Assembly (NCBI RefSeq): GCF_042477335.2
Contig: NC_091255.1
Coordinates: 39,534,501 to 39,598,500, forward strand
Direction of reading: 5' to 3'
Source: Ovis canadensis
Lineage: Eukaryota; Chordata; Mammalia; Artiodactyla; Bovidae
Length of the DNA: 64,000 bases
Position 1 is the first letter of the stretch. Every line of letters starts with the position of its first letter. Of the stretch, positions 21,191-30,063 are shown piece after piece. The notes below the pieces were generated by a model. It was not told the origin of the DNA and made no database searches. It saw only the letters and a list, made by a program, of their open reading frames with translations. Both the position numbers and the translations under genes were made by a program.

Positions 21191-21667
21191 AAGGAATAGT
21201 TTCATAGGGAAACTTGGCAAGAGGGAGTACAAGATAGGTTTTGTACCTCTTATTTTCAAAGAAACCTCAGTGGAGAAGGCATTTGAGTATATGAGAAAGG
21301 ACCAACAATGCTTGATCCCCGAGAGAATCTAGAGAGACAAAAACTGCCAAGTATCTATTGAACACGTAGGTCATTACCTGTCATCTCGGTGCCCCTGCAG
21401 AACAGACAATGCAAAGGGGAATTGAGGAGTTTGGACCATATCAATGGCACCCACCCAAGACTGAATGACAGCCCTGAGTCCAGCTGTGGGCAGTGCGCTT
21501 CCATCTTCCATACCCTCCAAGGCAAGCAAGTCACAGCAGTGCGACAGGCTTTTGCATGTACCCTGGGCCAGGGACACCATCATGGCTAAAATTCAGCACC
21601 AACCAGCCTAATGGAGCTGAGATAGACTGGAGTCATTTGAGTCAAACACTGTTAGGTGTACAGTTTT
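21191..21667. other. Intergenic DNA, no recognised feature
   Basis: Nothing recognised beyond chance frames. Confidence 0.45.
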
Positions 21668-21697
21668 GGGTTTTTTTTAGAATTGAGGTGCAGTTGT

Positions 21698-22029
21698 TGG
21701 CTTCCCTGTTAGGTCAGCTGGTAAAGAATCCACCTGCAATGCTAGAGATCCCGGTTCAATTCCTGGGTCAGGAAGATTCCCCTGGAGAAGGGATAGGCTA
21801 CCCACTCAAGTATTCCTGGGCTTCCCCGGTGACTCAGATGTTAAAGAGTCCGCCTGCAATGCAGGAGGCATGGGTTCAATCTCTGGGTTGGGAAGATCCC
21901 CTGGAGGAGGAAATGACAACCCTCTCCAGTATTCTTGCCTGGAGAACCCCATGGACAGAGAAGCCTGGCAGGCTGTAGAGTCCATAGCATGGCAAAGATT
22001 TGGACACGACTGAGCAACTAAGCATAGCA
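21698..22029 (+). mobile_element. Tandem Bov-tA SINEs (one partial, one full)
   Basis: A 5' partial copy (21,698-21,816) stops at CACTCAAGTATTCC. A complete copy (21,817-22,029) starting GGGCTTCCCCGGTGACTCAG follows at once. The host word CAGTTG occurs on both sides. Confidence 0.92.
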
Positions 22030-22115
22030 CAGTTGATTTACAGAGTTGTGTTCATTTCTACTGTACAACAAAGTGATTCAGATATATATATATATACACA
22101 CATACACACATATAT

Positions 22116-22390
22116 GGAGAAGGTGATGGCACCCCACTCCAGTACTCTTGCCTGGAAAGTCCCATGTATGGAGGAGCCTGGTGGGCTGCAGTCCATGGGG
22201 TCGTGAAGAGTCGGACGCGACTAAGTGACTTCACTTTCACTTTTCACTTTCATTCATTGGAGAAGGAAATGGCAACCCACTCCAGTATTCTTGCCTAGAG
22301 AATCCCAGGGACGGGGGAGCCTGGTGGGCTGATGTCTCTGGGGTCGCACAGAGTCGGACACAACTGAAGCGACTTAGCAACAGCAGCAGC
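22116..22390 (+). mobile_element. BOV-A2 dimeric SINE in L1
   Basis: GGAGAAGGTGATGGCACCCC through GACTTAGCAACAGCAGCAGC. It is inserted into the AT-rich part of the L1 3' UTR. Confidence 0.96.
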
Positions 22391-22475
22391 ATATACATAT
22401 ATATACTCAGATATATATATATATATATATACATATATATACTCAGATATATATATATACATATATATATACATT
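22391..22475. repeat. AT-rich tandem tract within L1
   Basis: A unit of the form ATATACATATATATACTCAG followed by (AT)n is present twice. It probably grew from the TCAGTTATATAT stretch of the L1 3' UTR. Confidence 0.85.
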
Positions 22476-22655
22476 CTTTTTATTTAGTTTTTCATTATGG
22501 TTTATCATAGGATATTGAATATAGCTCCCCATGCTATACAATAGAACCTTGTTGTTTATCCATTGAGTATATAATAGCTTAACATCTGCTAAGCCCAACG
22601 CCCTCCCCCTTGGCACCCACAAGTCTATTCTCTGTGAGTCTGTTTCTGCTTCATC

Positions 22656-23893
22656 AGTTCAGTTCAGTTCATTTCAGTTCAGTTCAGTCGCTCAGTTGTG
22701 TCCAACTCTTTGCGACCCCATGAATCGCAGCACGCCAGGCCTCCCTGTCCATCACCAACTCCTGGAGTTCACTCAGACTCACGTCCATCGAGTCACTGAT
22801 GCCATCCAGCCATCTCATCCTCTGTCGTCCCCTTCTCCTCCTGCCCACAATCTCTCCCAGCATCAGAGTCTTTTACAATGAGTCAACTCTTCGCATGAGG
22901 TGGCCAAAGTACTGGAGTTTCAGCTTTAGCTTCATTCCTTCCAAAGAAATCCCAGGGCTGATCTCCTTCAGAATGGACTGGTTGGATCTCCTTGCAGTCC
23001 AGGGGACTCTCAAGAGTCTTCTCCAACACCACAGTTCAAAAGCATCAATTCTTCGGTGCTCAGCCTTCTTCACAGTCCAACTCTCACATCCATACATGAC
23101 CACAGGAAAAACCATAGCCTTGACTAGACGGACCTTAGTCGGCAAAGTAATGTCTCTGCTTTTAAATATGCTATCTAGGTTGGTCATAACTTTTCTTCCA
23201 AGGAGTAAGCGTCTTTTAATTTCATGGCTGCAATCACCATCTGCAGTGATTTTGGAGCCCCCCCAAAAATAAAGTCTGACAGTGTTTCCACTGTTTCCCC
23301 ATCTATTTCCCATGAAGTGATGGGACCAGATGCCATGATCTTTATTTTCTGAATGTTGAGCTTTAAGCCAACTTTTTCACTCTCCTCTTTCACTTTCATC
23401 AAGAGGCTTTTTAGTTCCTCTTCACTTTCTGCCATAAAGGTAGTGTTATCTGATTATCTGAGGTTATTGATATTTCTCCTGGCAATCTTGATTCCAGCTT
23501 GTGCTTCTTCCAGTCCAGCGTTTCTCATGATGTACTCTGCATATAAGTTAAATAAGTAGGGTGACAATATATAGCCTTGACGTACTCCTTTTCCGATTTG
23601 GAACCAGTCTGTTGTTCCATGTCCAGTTCTAACTGCTGCTTCCTGACCTGCATACAGGTTTCTCAAGAGGCAGGTCAGGTGGTCTGGTATTCCCATCTCT
23701 TTCAGAATTTTCCACAGTTTATTGTGATCCACACAGTCAAAGGCTTTGGCATAGTCAATAAAGCAGAAATAGATGTTTTCCTGGAACTCTCTTGCTTTTT
23801 CCATGATCCAGCGGATGTTGGCAATTTGAACTCTGGTTCCTCTGCCTTTTCTAAAACCAGCTTGAACATCAGGAAGTTCACGGGTCACGTATA
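22656..23893 (-). mobile_element. BovB, longest copy here (1.24 kb), with broken RT
   Basis: Covers the reverse-transcriptase palm through the 3' tail. The minus frame from 23,927 shows the RT segments KAREFQENIYFCFIDYAKAF and GVRQGYILSPYLFN (the F/Y-x-D-x-x-x-A-F box is intact). The next catalytic box (expected YADD) reads stop-S-D-N at 23,445-23,456. A C7 run (G7 on the coding strand, 23,258-23,264) coincides with a frame change, and TAA (complement of 22,873-22,875) ends the second frame. The copy cannot encode an active enzyme. Confidence 0.95.
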
Positions 23894-24186
23894 GGTACTT
23901 CCATTTATGTCCCATTTTAGATTCCACGTATAAATGATATCATATGGGATTAGTCTTTCTGTGTCTGACTTACTTCACTTAGTGTGATCACCTCTAGTTG
24001 CATCCATGCTATTGCAAATGACATTACTATGTTCTTTCTGTGGCTGTGTAATATTCCATTGTGTATGTGGACCACATCTTCTTAATCCACTCATCTGTCA
24101 ATGGACATTTATGTTGTCTCCATGTCCTCGCTCTTGTAACTCCTGCTGCTATGAACACAGGGGAAGATGATGATGATGAGATGATG

Positions 24187-24387
24187 TTAGTCATTCACTT
24201 GTGTCCACCTCTTTGCGACCCCATGCACTGTAGCCCACCAGGCCCCTCCACCCATGGCATTTCCCAAGCAAGAATACTGGAGTGGGTTGTCATTCCCTTC
24301 TCCAGGGGAACTTCCCAACTCAGGGTCAAACCTGCGTTTCCTGTATTGCAGGCTGATTCTTCACTGTCTGAGCCACCAGGGAAGCCC
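24187..24387 (-). mobile_element. Bov-tA SINE
   Basis: Reversed complete element ending CTGAGCCACCAGGGAAGCCC. A (GAT)n tract (24,166-24,186) is at its tail, where it joins the L1 remnant. Confidence 0.94.
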
Positions 24388-24680
24388 ATAGGGGCCAGGT
24401 GCACTTTCTTTATTTCAGATCTACACTCCTCCCCACCTCTTAAAGTGAGAGCATCAAGGAAGAAGCAGAAAAGTAGGCAAAATGCACATGCGTGACTTTT
24501 CAACACAGTGACCCTATTCTGCAAAAGTGCCCAACCCAGTGGCTCTAACTCTGAATTATCAGATTAGATTCCCTTGTCTTGGGCAGGGGTAAGACAGAGA
24601 AGGAAAGGTGGGAGGCATTGCTAGCAGGCAGAAGAAGGAGCTTTGACCGAAACTCTCAACTGAAACTACTTTCTTTATAT
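24388..24680. other. Intergenic DNA, no recognised feature
   Basis: No repeat or gene recognised. Confidence 0.45.
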
Positions 24681-24691
24681 TTGTTTAACTT

Positions 24692-24816
24692 GAGAGTGAA
24701 GTCGTTCAGTTGTGTCCGACTCTTTGCGACCCCATGGACTGTAGGCTGCCAGGTTCCTCCATCCATGGGATTTTCCAGGCAAGAATACTGGAGTGGGTTG
24801 CCATGTCCTTCTCCAA
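24692..24816 (-). mobile_element. Bov-tA/BOV-A2 monomer, truncated
   Basis: Reversed BovB-derived body only, without the tRNA head. The perfect 11-bp duplication TTGTTTAACTT flanks it (24,681-24,691 and 24,817-24,827). Confidence 0.95.
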
Positions 24817-24827
24817 TTGTTTAACTT

Positions 24828-25926
24828 AAAGTCTTTGTTTAAATCAGGCCAAAGTCCTTTTGTATTCACATTCATGAGAGAAAACAGGCTACGTTAATAG
24901 GGTGGTTCATATGAGTTCCATCTGAGATTTCATTACTGGTCTAATAATGACATGGGATTTCTGGTTTATTAGGAGTTTTGGGGGGTCCTGCCACTCTATT
25001 CTACTCCTTAGAGATCCAGGATCATGTCTGCTTCATCTTTATAACCCCTAGAGTTCTAGAACACACTCTGTGCTTTATACACATTTCTGGAATTGAAACT
25101 GATGGGAAACTGAGAAATTGATAGGCAGAGGCTGAATTCCTTCAATGGGTCATTGGCAGTCCAGATTCACCCCTCCCTTCTGGAATGTAGATAGAGACCC
25201 TTGGAGATCAGAGCACAGATGTCATCACAGGAGTCACCAAGCAGAACCATGAGTCTCCCTGAGCTCACACACGTTTCACCAGCCCCAGAGGTGGATTTAC
25301 TGGGAAGACAATGGGGGTCCCCCAACTTGCACTGGCAGTATGGGTACCTGGAGGAGCTGGGAATTCTCCAGAGTTCCAGGTGGGAAAGGGAAGCCAGGTT
25401 GTAACTGGGAAATATTTCTGTGTTTCCATTTCTGGTCAGTTGACCACACATCTCAGAAGACTTGAATCACTCCAGGTCACAAGGGTAGCTTAGATTCAAA
25501 TGGAGATCTCCCTGGCAGCTCCTGTCTCTCCCTTACGTCACATCCCATCCCAGGCTCACTCCAGGCCTCAGGGGGAGAGCAAGTCCCCTGAGAAGTACAG
25601 CGGCTGTGATCAAATTGCAAGTAAGAGCCTTGGGGGCCTGTGGTGCTGTGTTAGCCCGCTGCTCTCAAAACACAGCAGCCTGGAAGATCAGCTTCCCTCG
25701 GGATATCCTCTCTCTCTTTTTTTTTTTTTCAGAAAAATTGCTTGCTTAGAGAGGGGGATGGATGAGCTTCTATATGAGCATATTTATATCCATAGATATT
25801 CCATGCCATAGGCAGTATAAATCCCAGAGAGCAGATGTCAGCAGCTCCATGCTCAGATGGGAAACTTAAGGAAGGCTACAGTTACTAGTATTTCTTAAAC
25901 GTGCTCAAAAAAGAAACTACGCTCCC
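24828..25926. other. Intergenic DNA, no recognised feature
   Basis: About 1.1 kb free of repeats I can name, except a T-run (25,719-25,731). Confidence 0.45.
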
Positions 25927-26003
25927 AGACACACACACACACACACACACTCTCTCTCTCTCTTTTTTTCCTCTCGCTTTCTCTCCGTCTCTCTCTCCCT
26001 CAG
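25927..26003. repeat. (CA)n(CT)n microsatellite
   Basis: A CA run followed directly by CT and pyrimidine-rich sequence. Likely polymorphic. Confidence 0.95.
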
Positions 26004-26512
26004 TCAGGCCTGCAGAGCAAAAACAATCTACTCCTGTCCAACTCATCTGGGTCAGGCAGACCCTTATCCCAACTTTCACTGCAAGAAGAGTTCTCTGCCA
26101 AGTTGCCATGTATCTCTCTTCAGCTCCACAACCCTCAGGATAAAAATCTGTTTGGCTTTTTTTTTTTTTAATGTGGCTCAGAATAGTTTTTTCTCAACTC
26201 AGATCATTTAGCAACATTCCTTCTTCCACCAATCTCTCCCCTGTCGAGTACCTCCCTGTCACAGGCATCTCAAAGCTGGCCAGGGTTCTTCCAGGCCCCA
26301 GGACATCTCTACTCCCAAATCTCCCTCCCCTTGACCTCTTTTCATTGAAGATCAGGAGCCTGGGGTTCAACCAAGGACAAGAACATGCTGGTAGGGAAAG
26401 TGGTCACTTTGTGTCACAAATAACATAATGCCACTACCCCCTATGTTCACATCTTAACCCCAGGAATCTGTATTTTCCATCACTTGGTGAAGAAGAGTTA
26501 AAGAATGCATGT
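26004..26512. other. Intergenic DNA, no recognised feature
   Basis: Nothing recognised; a T-run is at 26,158-26,169. Confidence 0.45.
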
Positions 26513-26650
26513 GGGGACTTTCCTTGCAGGCCAGCGGTTAAGACTCTGTGCTTCCAATGCAGGGGGTGTGGGTTTGATCCCTGCTTGGAGAACTAAGTTC
26601 CCACATGCCACATGGCATGGCTGAAAAATGAAAAATAAATTTTTTGTTTG
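26513..26650 (+). mobile_element. CHR-type SINE, short
   Basis: GGGGACTTTCCTTGCAGGCC head, GGGTTTGATCCCTGCTTGG, CCACATGCCACATGGCATGGC and an A-rich tail. Confidence 0.92.
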
Positions 26651-26699
26651 CTTCCATATTTATTTCCTTTTAAAATGAATTATATTTGCATGTTCTTTA

Positions 26700-26862
26700 C
26701 CTATCTTTTCTTTTTTCAAAAATATATTTTTAATTGAAGGATGTTTGCTTTACAATATTATGTTGGCTTCCAACATACATCAACATGAATCAGCCATAGG
26801 TATACATATGTCCCCTCCCTCCTAAACCTGCCTGCCACCTCCCACCCCATCCCAACCCTCTA
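26700..26862 (-). mobile_element. Ruminant L1 3' terminus
   Basis: TTTTTAATTGAAGGATGTTTGC...CATCAACATGAATCAGCCATAGG...CCCCTCCCTCCTAAACC is the reversed L1 3' end. Confidence 0.93.
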
Positions 26863-26954
26863 GGTAAAATTAGATAGCCAGTGGAAATCACTGTATGATG
26901 CAGAAAGCTCAAATCTAGTGCACTACAATAACCTAAAATTTTTTTAATATTATA

Positions 26955-27330
26955 TAAAAAAAGATTCAGGTGGAATTAAGATTGATAATCAGCTGATCAC
27001 AGGGTTTATCCAAGGTGGGCCTAGTATAATCACAAGGTCCTTAAACATGGACGAGGGGGACAAAGGGGAGAGGGCAGAGCCATCTCCTGTGAGAATAACT
27101 GGGCCCATCAAGACGACTTTGAACCTGAAGAAGCCACGAGACATAAAACATGGGCGCCCTCTAGAAGCTGGAAAGGGCAAGGAAACAGTTCTCCCCTAAA
27201 TCTTCCACAACGGAAGGTGGTCCTGATAAGACTGGAAGGTTAGCTGGGTGAGACCCACTGTGGACTTGTCACCACCAGAACTGCAAGATAATAAATCTGT
27301 GTTATATGAAATTACTCAAGGTGTAATTTA
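26955..27330 (+). mobile_element. MaLR/MLT1-like LTR
   Basis: GGGTTTATCCAAGGTGGGCC, AATCACAAGGTCCTTA, CTAGAAGCTGGAAAGGGCAAGGAAAC, TCTCCCCTAAATC and CCAGAACTGCAAGATAATAAATCTGTGTT match a MaLR-type LTR in order, including its AATAAA signal (27,289-27,294). It lies about 1.6 kb upstream of the MYOCD start codon. Confidence 0.75.
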
Positions 27331-28159
27331 TTCCAGCAAGACTAGGAGACTGAGGTCTTCTGCAGGAGCATGTGGCACAGAACCTGAGCTGCTCATGAGC
27401 TGCTCCTCCAGGGACAGGATCCTATCTCCAAGAGGAACAAGGACCCGACTGCTCTGCCCCTTTGATGTGTCAGGAGTCAGATGGTCTATTCCAGAAGACC
27501 TCAGTTATGCCAACTGCTGGCCAGATCCCAAGGACCCAAGCGTTTGGGCAAGGCCCAAACTCAGAGCATTACAGGTTGTCCCAGGAGGTATGGTCAGATC
27601 AGGTCTTCATCTGTCACCCACTTCTCTTGGAAGGGTTTTGTGCTCTAAGACAATAAGCAGGCATGTATGTAAGTAACAGATGCTACTTCGAGGCCCCCAT
27701 GCAGAGAACATGGCAGATGAATTCAGCCCAACGCTGTATGCGTACATAGTTTAGTTTTTATTTATGTGCTGCTAGCAATTAAGCAAACTTCTTCAGGTCT
27801 TGAGAGCAGGTTTCATTTACAGAGGCGCCTAGCACACCTGGCACATTCTGGATGTGCAGTCCCTTGGGGTCGGATTCGAGATGGATTTGCCCCTAAGGAA
27901 GGAGGGACTCCCTCCTAGGAAAAGTCAGTCTTTCCAACCTGAACCCAAGCCCAGCTCCGACCTCGCTCTGCTCCTGAGACTCTCGCTCCTTGAGCCCCGC
28001 CCAAGGGAAGGACGCTCTTCAAAGGGCTTCCAACTCTTGCCCCTCCCCCTGGAGGGAGAGCATTGAGCCCCGGCTGGATCTGCAGCCATTCTGACTCCCA
28101 GAAAAATCAAAGGCGTTTTGTTTTCTCCGTGGACGTGTGTCCAGGTTTGATAAGGGAAC
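27331..28159. other. Proximal upstream region of MYOCD
   Basis: Mostly single-copy-looking. 27,760-27,855 (GAGAGCAGGTTTCATTTACAGAGGCGCCTAGCACACCTGGCACATTC) may be a short L2 3' remnant. An imperfect palindrome built on GGAGGGACTCCCTCC is at 27,901-27,915. GC content rises toward 28,160. Confidence 0.5.
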
Positions 28160-28800
28160 TGCGGGATGTTTGTTCGGTCTCTGCCTCTGCAGATGGGGAG
28201 AGAACGTGCGGACCCTGGGAACGCCGGGATCCTAGGTTGTTTGTCAGAGCTCCGTGCGCCCCGGGAGCGCGGGAGCGCAAGCGTCTTCCTGCGGCGCGAC
28301 ACACACACCGCCTACACACCCCCGCCGTCTCCCAGGCTGCGGGGAAGGAAAGCCCCCTCCCCGGGTTCCCCACCCTCCCACCTGGCCCGCCCACCTACGC
28401 GCCCAGCGCCGCGCCCCTCCGCTCCCCTCCTCCCCGGCTCCGCCCCCCGCCCGCGCCCCCGCATCCCTGCCTCCCACCGCAGCGCAGCCGGAGTCCAGAC
28501 CGGCTCCCGGGACTCCGGCGGCTGCGAGTCCCGGGCGCCCTCGCTCCTCCTGATTGGTTGAGCTCCTGTCAGTAGTAAAAAAGGATCAGATAGCAAACTG
28601 GGGACCTTCATAAAGGCGTGGTGGGGATGCTCGAGGAGCGGGCAGCCTATGACATCAGCCGCGCACGCCTGGGATGCCCGCGGCGCCCGGCCAGACCCCG
28701 AGGAGGCGCAGGGTCCCGCCGGCCGAGAGCGCAGTAGCCTCGCTGTGGCGAGCGGGGAGGCCGCCGCTTTCCAGGGGACACGGGTTTCGGTCCCTGGCTG
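28160..28800 (+). promoter_or_regulatory. MYOCD: CpG-rich MYOCD promoter region
   Basis: Strongly GC- and CpG-rich sequence begins near 28,190 and peaks at 28,380-28,550, with several GC boxes (CCGCCCCC, CCCGCCCG at about 28,440-28,458). It ends in the 5' UTR of MYOCD. Placement directly 5' of the myocardin start codon supports promoter function. Open frames on both strands here are long only because stop codons are rare in CpG-rich DNA. Confidence 0.8.
28551..28617 (+). promoter_or_regulatory. MYOCD: Core promoter candidates: inverted CCAAT and TATA-like boxes
   Basis: GATTGGTTG (28,552-28,560) is an inverted CCAAT box. TTCATAAAGG (28,608-28,617) lies about 55 bases further and could be the TATA-like element, placing a start site near 28,640. 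The alternative GTAAAAAAGG (28,575-28,584) would place it near 28,605. Box identity and the start site are inferred from spacing only. Confidence 0.5.
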
Positions 28801-28876
28801 CCGCTGTACTCCTTCCTACCCAGGGGAGCTCGCGGAGAGTTGGATGAATTCTGGGTTGTTCACTTCGGTCAGCTGA
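28627..28876 (+). other. Two overlapping upstream ORFs in the likely MYOCD 5' UTR
   Basis: If transcription starts near 28,605-28,620, the leader contains ATG at 28,627 (36 codons, stop at 28,735-28,737) and ATG at 28,649 (75 codons, stop at 28,874-28,876) in a different frame. Both stop before the main ATG. A start site downstream of 28,651 would remove both. In-frame ATGs inside the second frame (for example 28,844) could remain. No similarity is recognised for the peptides. Confidence 0.35.
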
Positions 28877-28955
28877 GCTCCCGGGAGCCCGTTCCTGGTG
28901 GACATCAGGGGGCGTCTGGCTAAGGGACCAGCGGCTGTCTGAGACTCAACTCAAC

Positions 28956-29010
28956 ATGACACTCCTGGGGTCTGAGCACTCTTTGCTGATTAGGACCAAG
29001 TTCAGATCAG
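28956..29010 (+). CDS. MYOCD: Myocardin, coding part of exon 1 (partial gene)
   Basis: Myocardin is a nuclear coactivator that binds SRF on CArG-box promoters and drives cardiac and smooth-muscle gene expression. The frame from ATG at 28,956 gives MTLLGSEHSLLIRTKFRS (18 residues) plus the first base of codon 19. I recognise this as the conserved N-terminus of long-form (cardiac-type) myocardin; the human protein, as I recall it, has Ser at residue 14 where this has Thr. The start sits in an acceptable Kozak context (A at -3). The exon ends in CAG|GTAGGG (donor at 29,011), and exon 2 at 59,717 continues the codon in phase. Reading past the donor gives a meaningless 94-residue frame (to 29,240). 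The 5' UTR probably occupies about 28,610-28,955 in the same exon. Confidence 0.95.
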
Positions 29011-29871
29011 GTAGGGCGAAGACACTGAGCGTTCCTTCTTCAGCTCTTCCTGCTCTTCCACGTCTCAGCTGCACACTGCTTTCCAGTGCACGTTTCAGAG
29101 CCCACCTTGGCTCCTGCACCTCTGTCCCCCAGAAGCACATTTGGGAAGTCAAGAATTGTATGAGCCTGGGAGGGGTGGGAGGTGGCTTTCACGTCTTCTG
29201 TTGTCAATGCTTTGAGCCGCAGAGGTGGTTTGGTTTGTGAGAAGGCCAATCCTTTTATTTTTGTCTCTGAATCTGTGACTAGAAAAAAAAAATTGGGGGG
29301 GGGGGGGGAGAGGGGTGTGCATCATGAAAGGAGTAACCTTGAAAAGGAGCTCATGGGGATTTCAGGTTTGAGAGCTAAGAACTGTGAGAAGATAACCTGG
29401 CGCTGGACATTACGTACGGGAGCCACTTCAAATGTAGCTAATCCAAACAAATGTATTTCCCAAAAAAAGTCACTTGGGGAAAGCAAAAATAGCAAATTTG
29501 GAGCTCACCAAGTATTCAAAATGACATCACTGTAGGGAAAAAAAAAAGTCTAGTGCCACAAATATTTTTTCCCAAACCATCTGATATTTATAAATGGAGA
29601 CTTTCCCCCCAAATTTCTGTCCCGATAGAGAAACTTCTCCGCGGACACTGAGGGAAGGTGAGTGGGGGAGGAGACAGGGCCTTTAACTGCCCCGCAAACA
29701 GGCTGGTGTGTGTACTCACCCCTGGAAGATATTGGTGTGCGGGTCTGCACACTGAGACAGGGTCACTTCTTCAGTTCTTTCTCAGCAGCTCTGTGTAGAA
29801 TATTGGTTTTAGGAAAGTGATGACAAACTCAATACATGGTACAGCTTCTACCTAGAAGGTGCCATGTCTGC
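29011..29871. other. Start of intron 1 with A/G homopolymer block
   Basis: Single-copy-looking. A10 at 29,283-29,292 is followed by TT and G14 at 29,295-29,308, a likely length-variable and assembly-sensitive site. ATATTTATAA (29,584-29,593) resembles a MEF2 site with one mismatch. Confidence 0.6.
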
Positions 29872-30063
29872 ATGCTCAGTCTCTTCAGTCATGACTGACT
29901 CTTTGCAACCCTGTGGACTGTATCGCGCCAGGCTCCTCTGTCCATAGGATTCTCCAGGGAAGAATACTGGAGAGGGTTGAATCTTCCTGACCCAGGGATG
30001 GAACCCGCACCTCCTGCATTGGGAGGCCCTGGTTCTTTACCACAGCTGCCACCTGGGAAGCCC
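29872..30063 (-). mobile_element. Bov-tA SINE with internal deletion
   Basis: Reversed element; GAGAGGGTTG joins directly to AATCTTCCTGACCC, lacking about 20 bases usually present between them. Confidence 0.93.

Larger units (their letters stand above)
21668..24165 (-). mobile_element. L1 3' UTR/ORF2 end carrying three later insertions
   Basis: Host pieces are 21,668-21,697, 22,030-22,115, 22,391-22,655 and 23,894-24,165. In order they follow one reversed L1: the poly-T end, CAGTTGATTTACAG, GGTTTATCATAGGATATTGAATATAG, TAGATTCCACGTATAAATGATATCATATGG, then GTGTAATATTCCATTGTGTATG. A tandem Bov-tA, a BOV-A2 and a 1.2-kb BovB interrupt it. Confidence 0.93.

Noticed and set aside
24061-24495. 144-residue frame as a gene
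   Set aside because: It runs across the end of an L1 and a reversed Bov-tA SINE.
28063-28575. 170-, 131- and 99-residue frames on both strands as coding genes
   Set aside because: They overlap in several frames within CpG-rich promoter DNA where stop codons are rare; no domain or family is visible.
28956-29240. 94-residue frame from the MYOCD ATG as a complete small protein
   Set aside because: Only the first 18 residues match myocardin; the rest is intron read-through after the GTAGGG donor.
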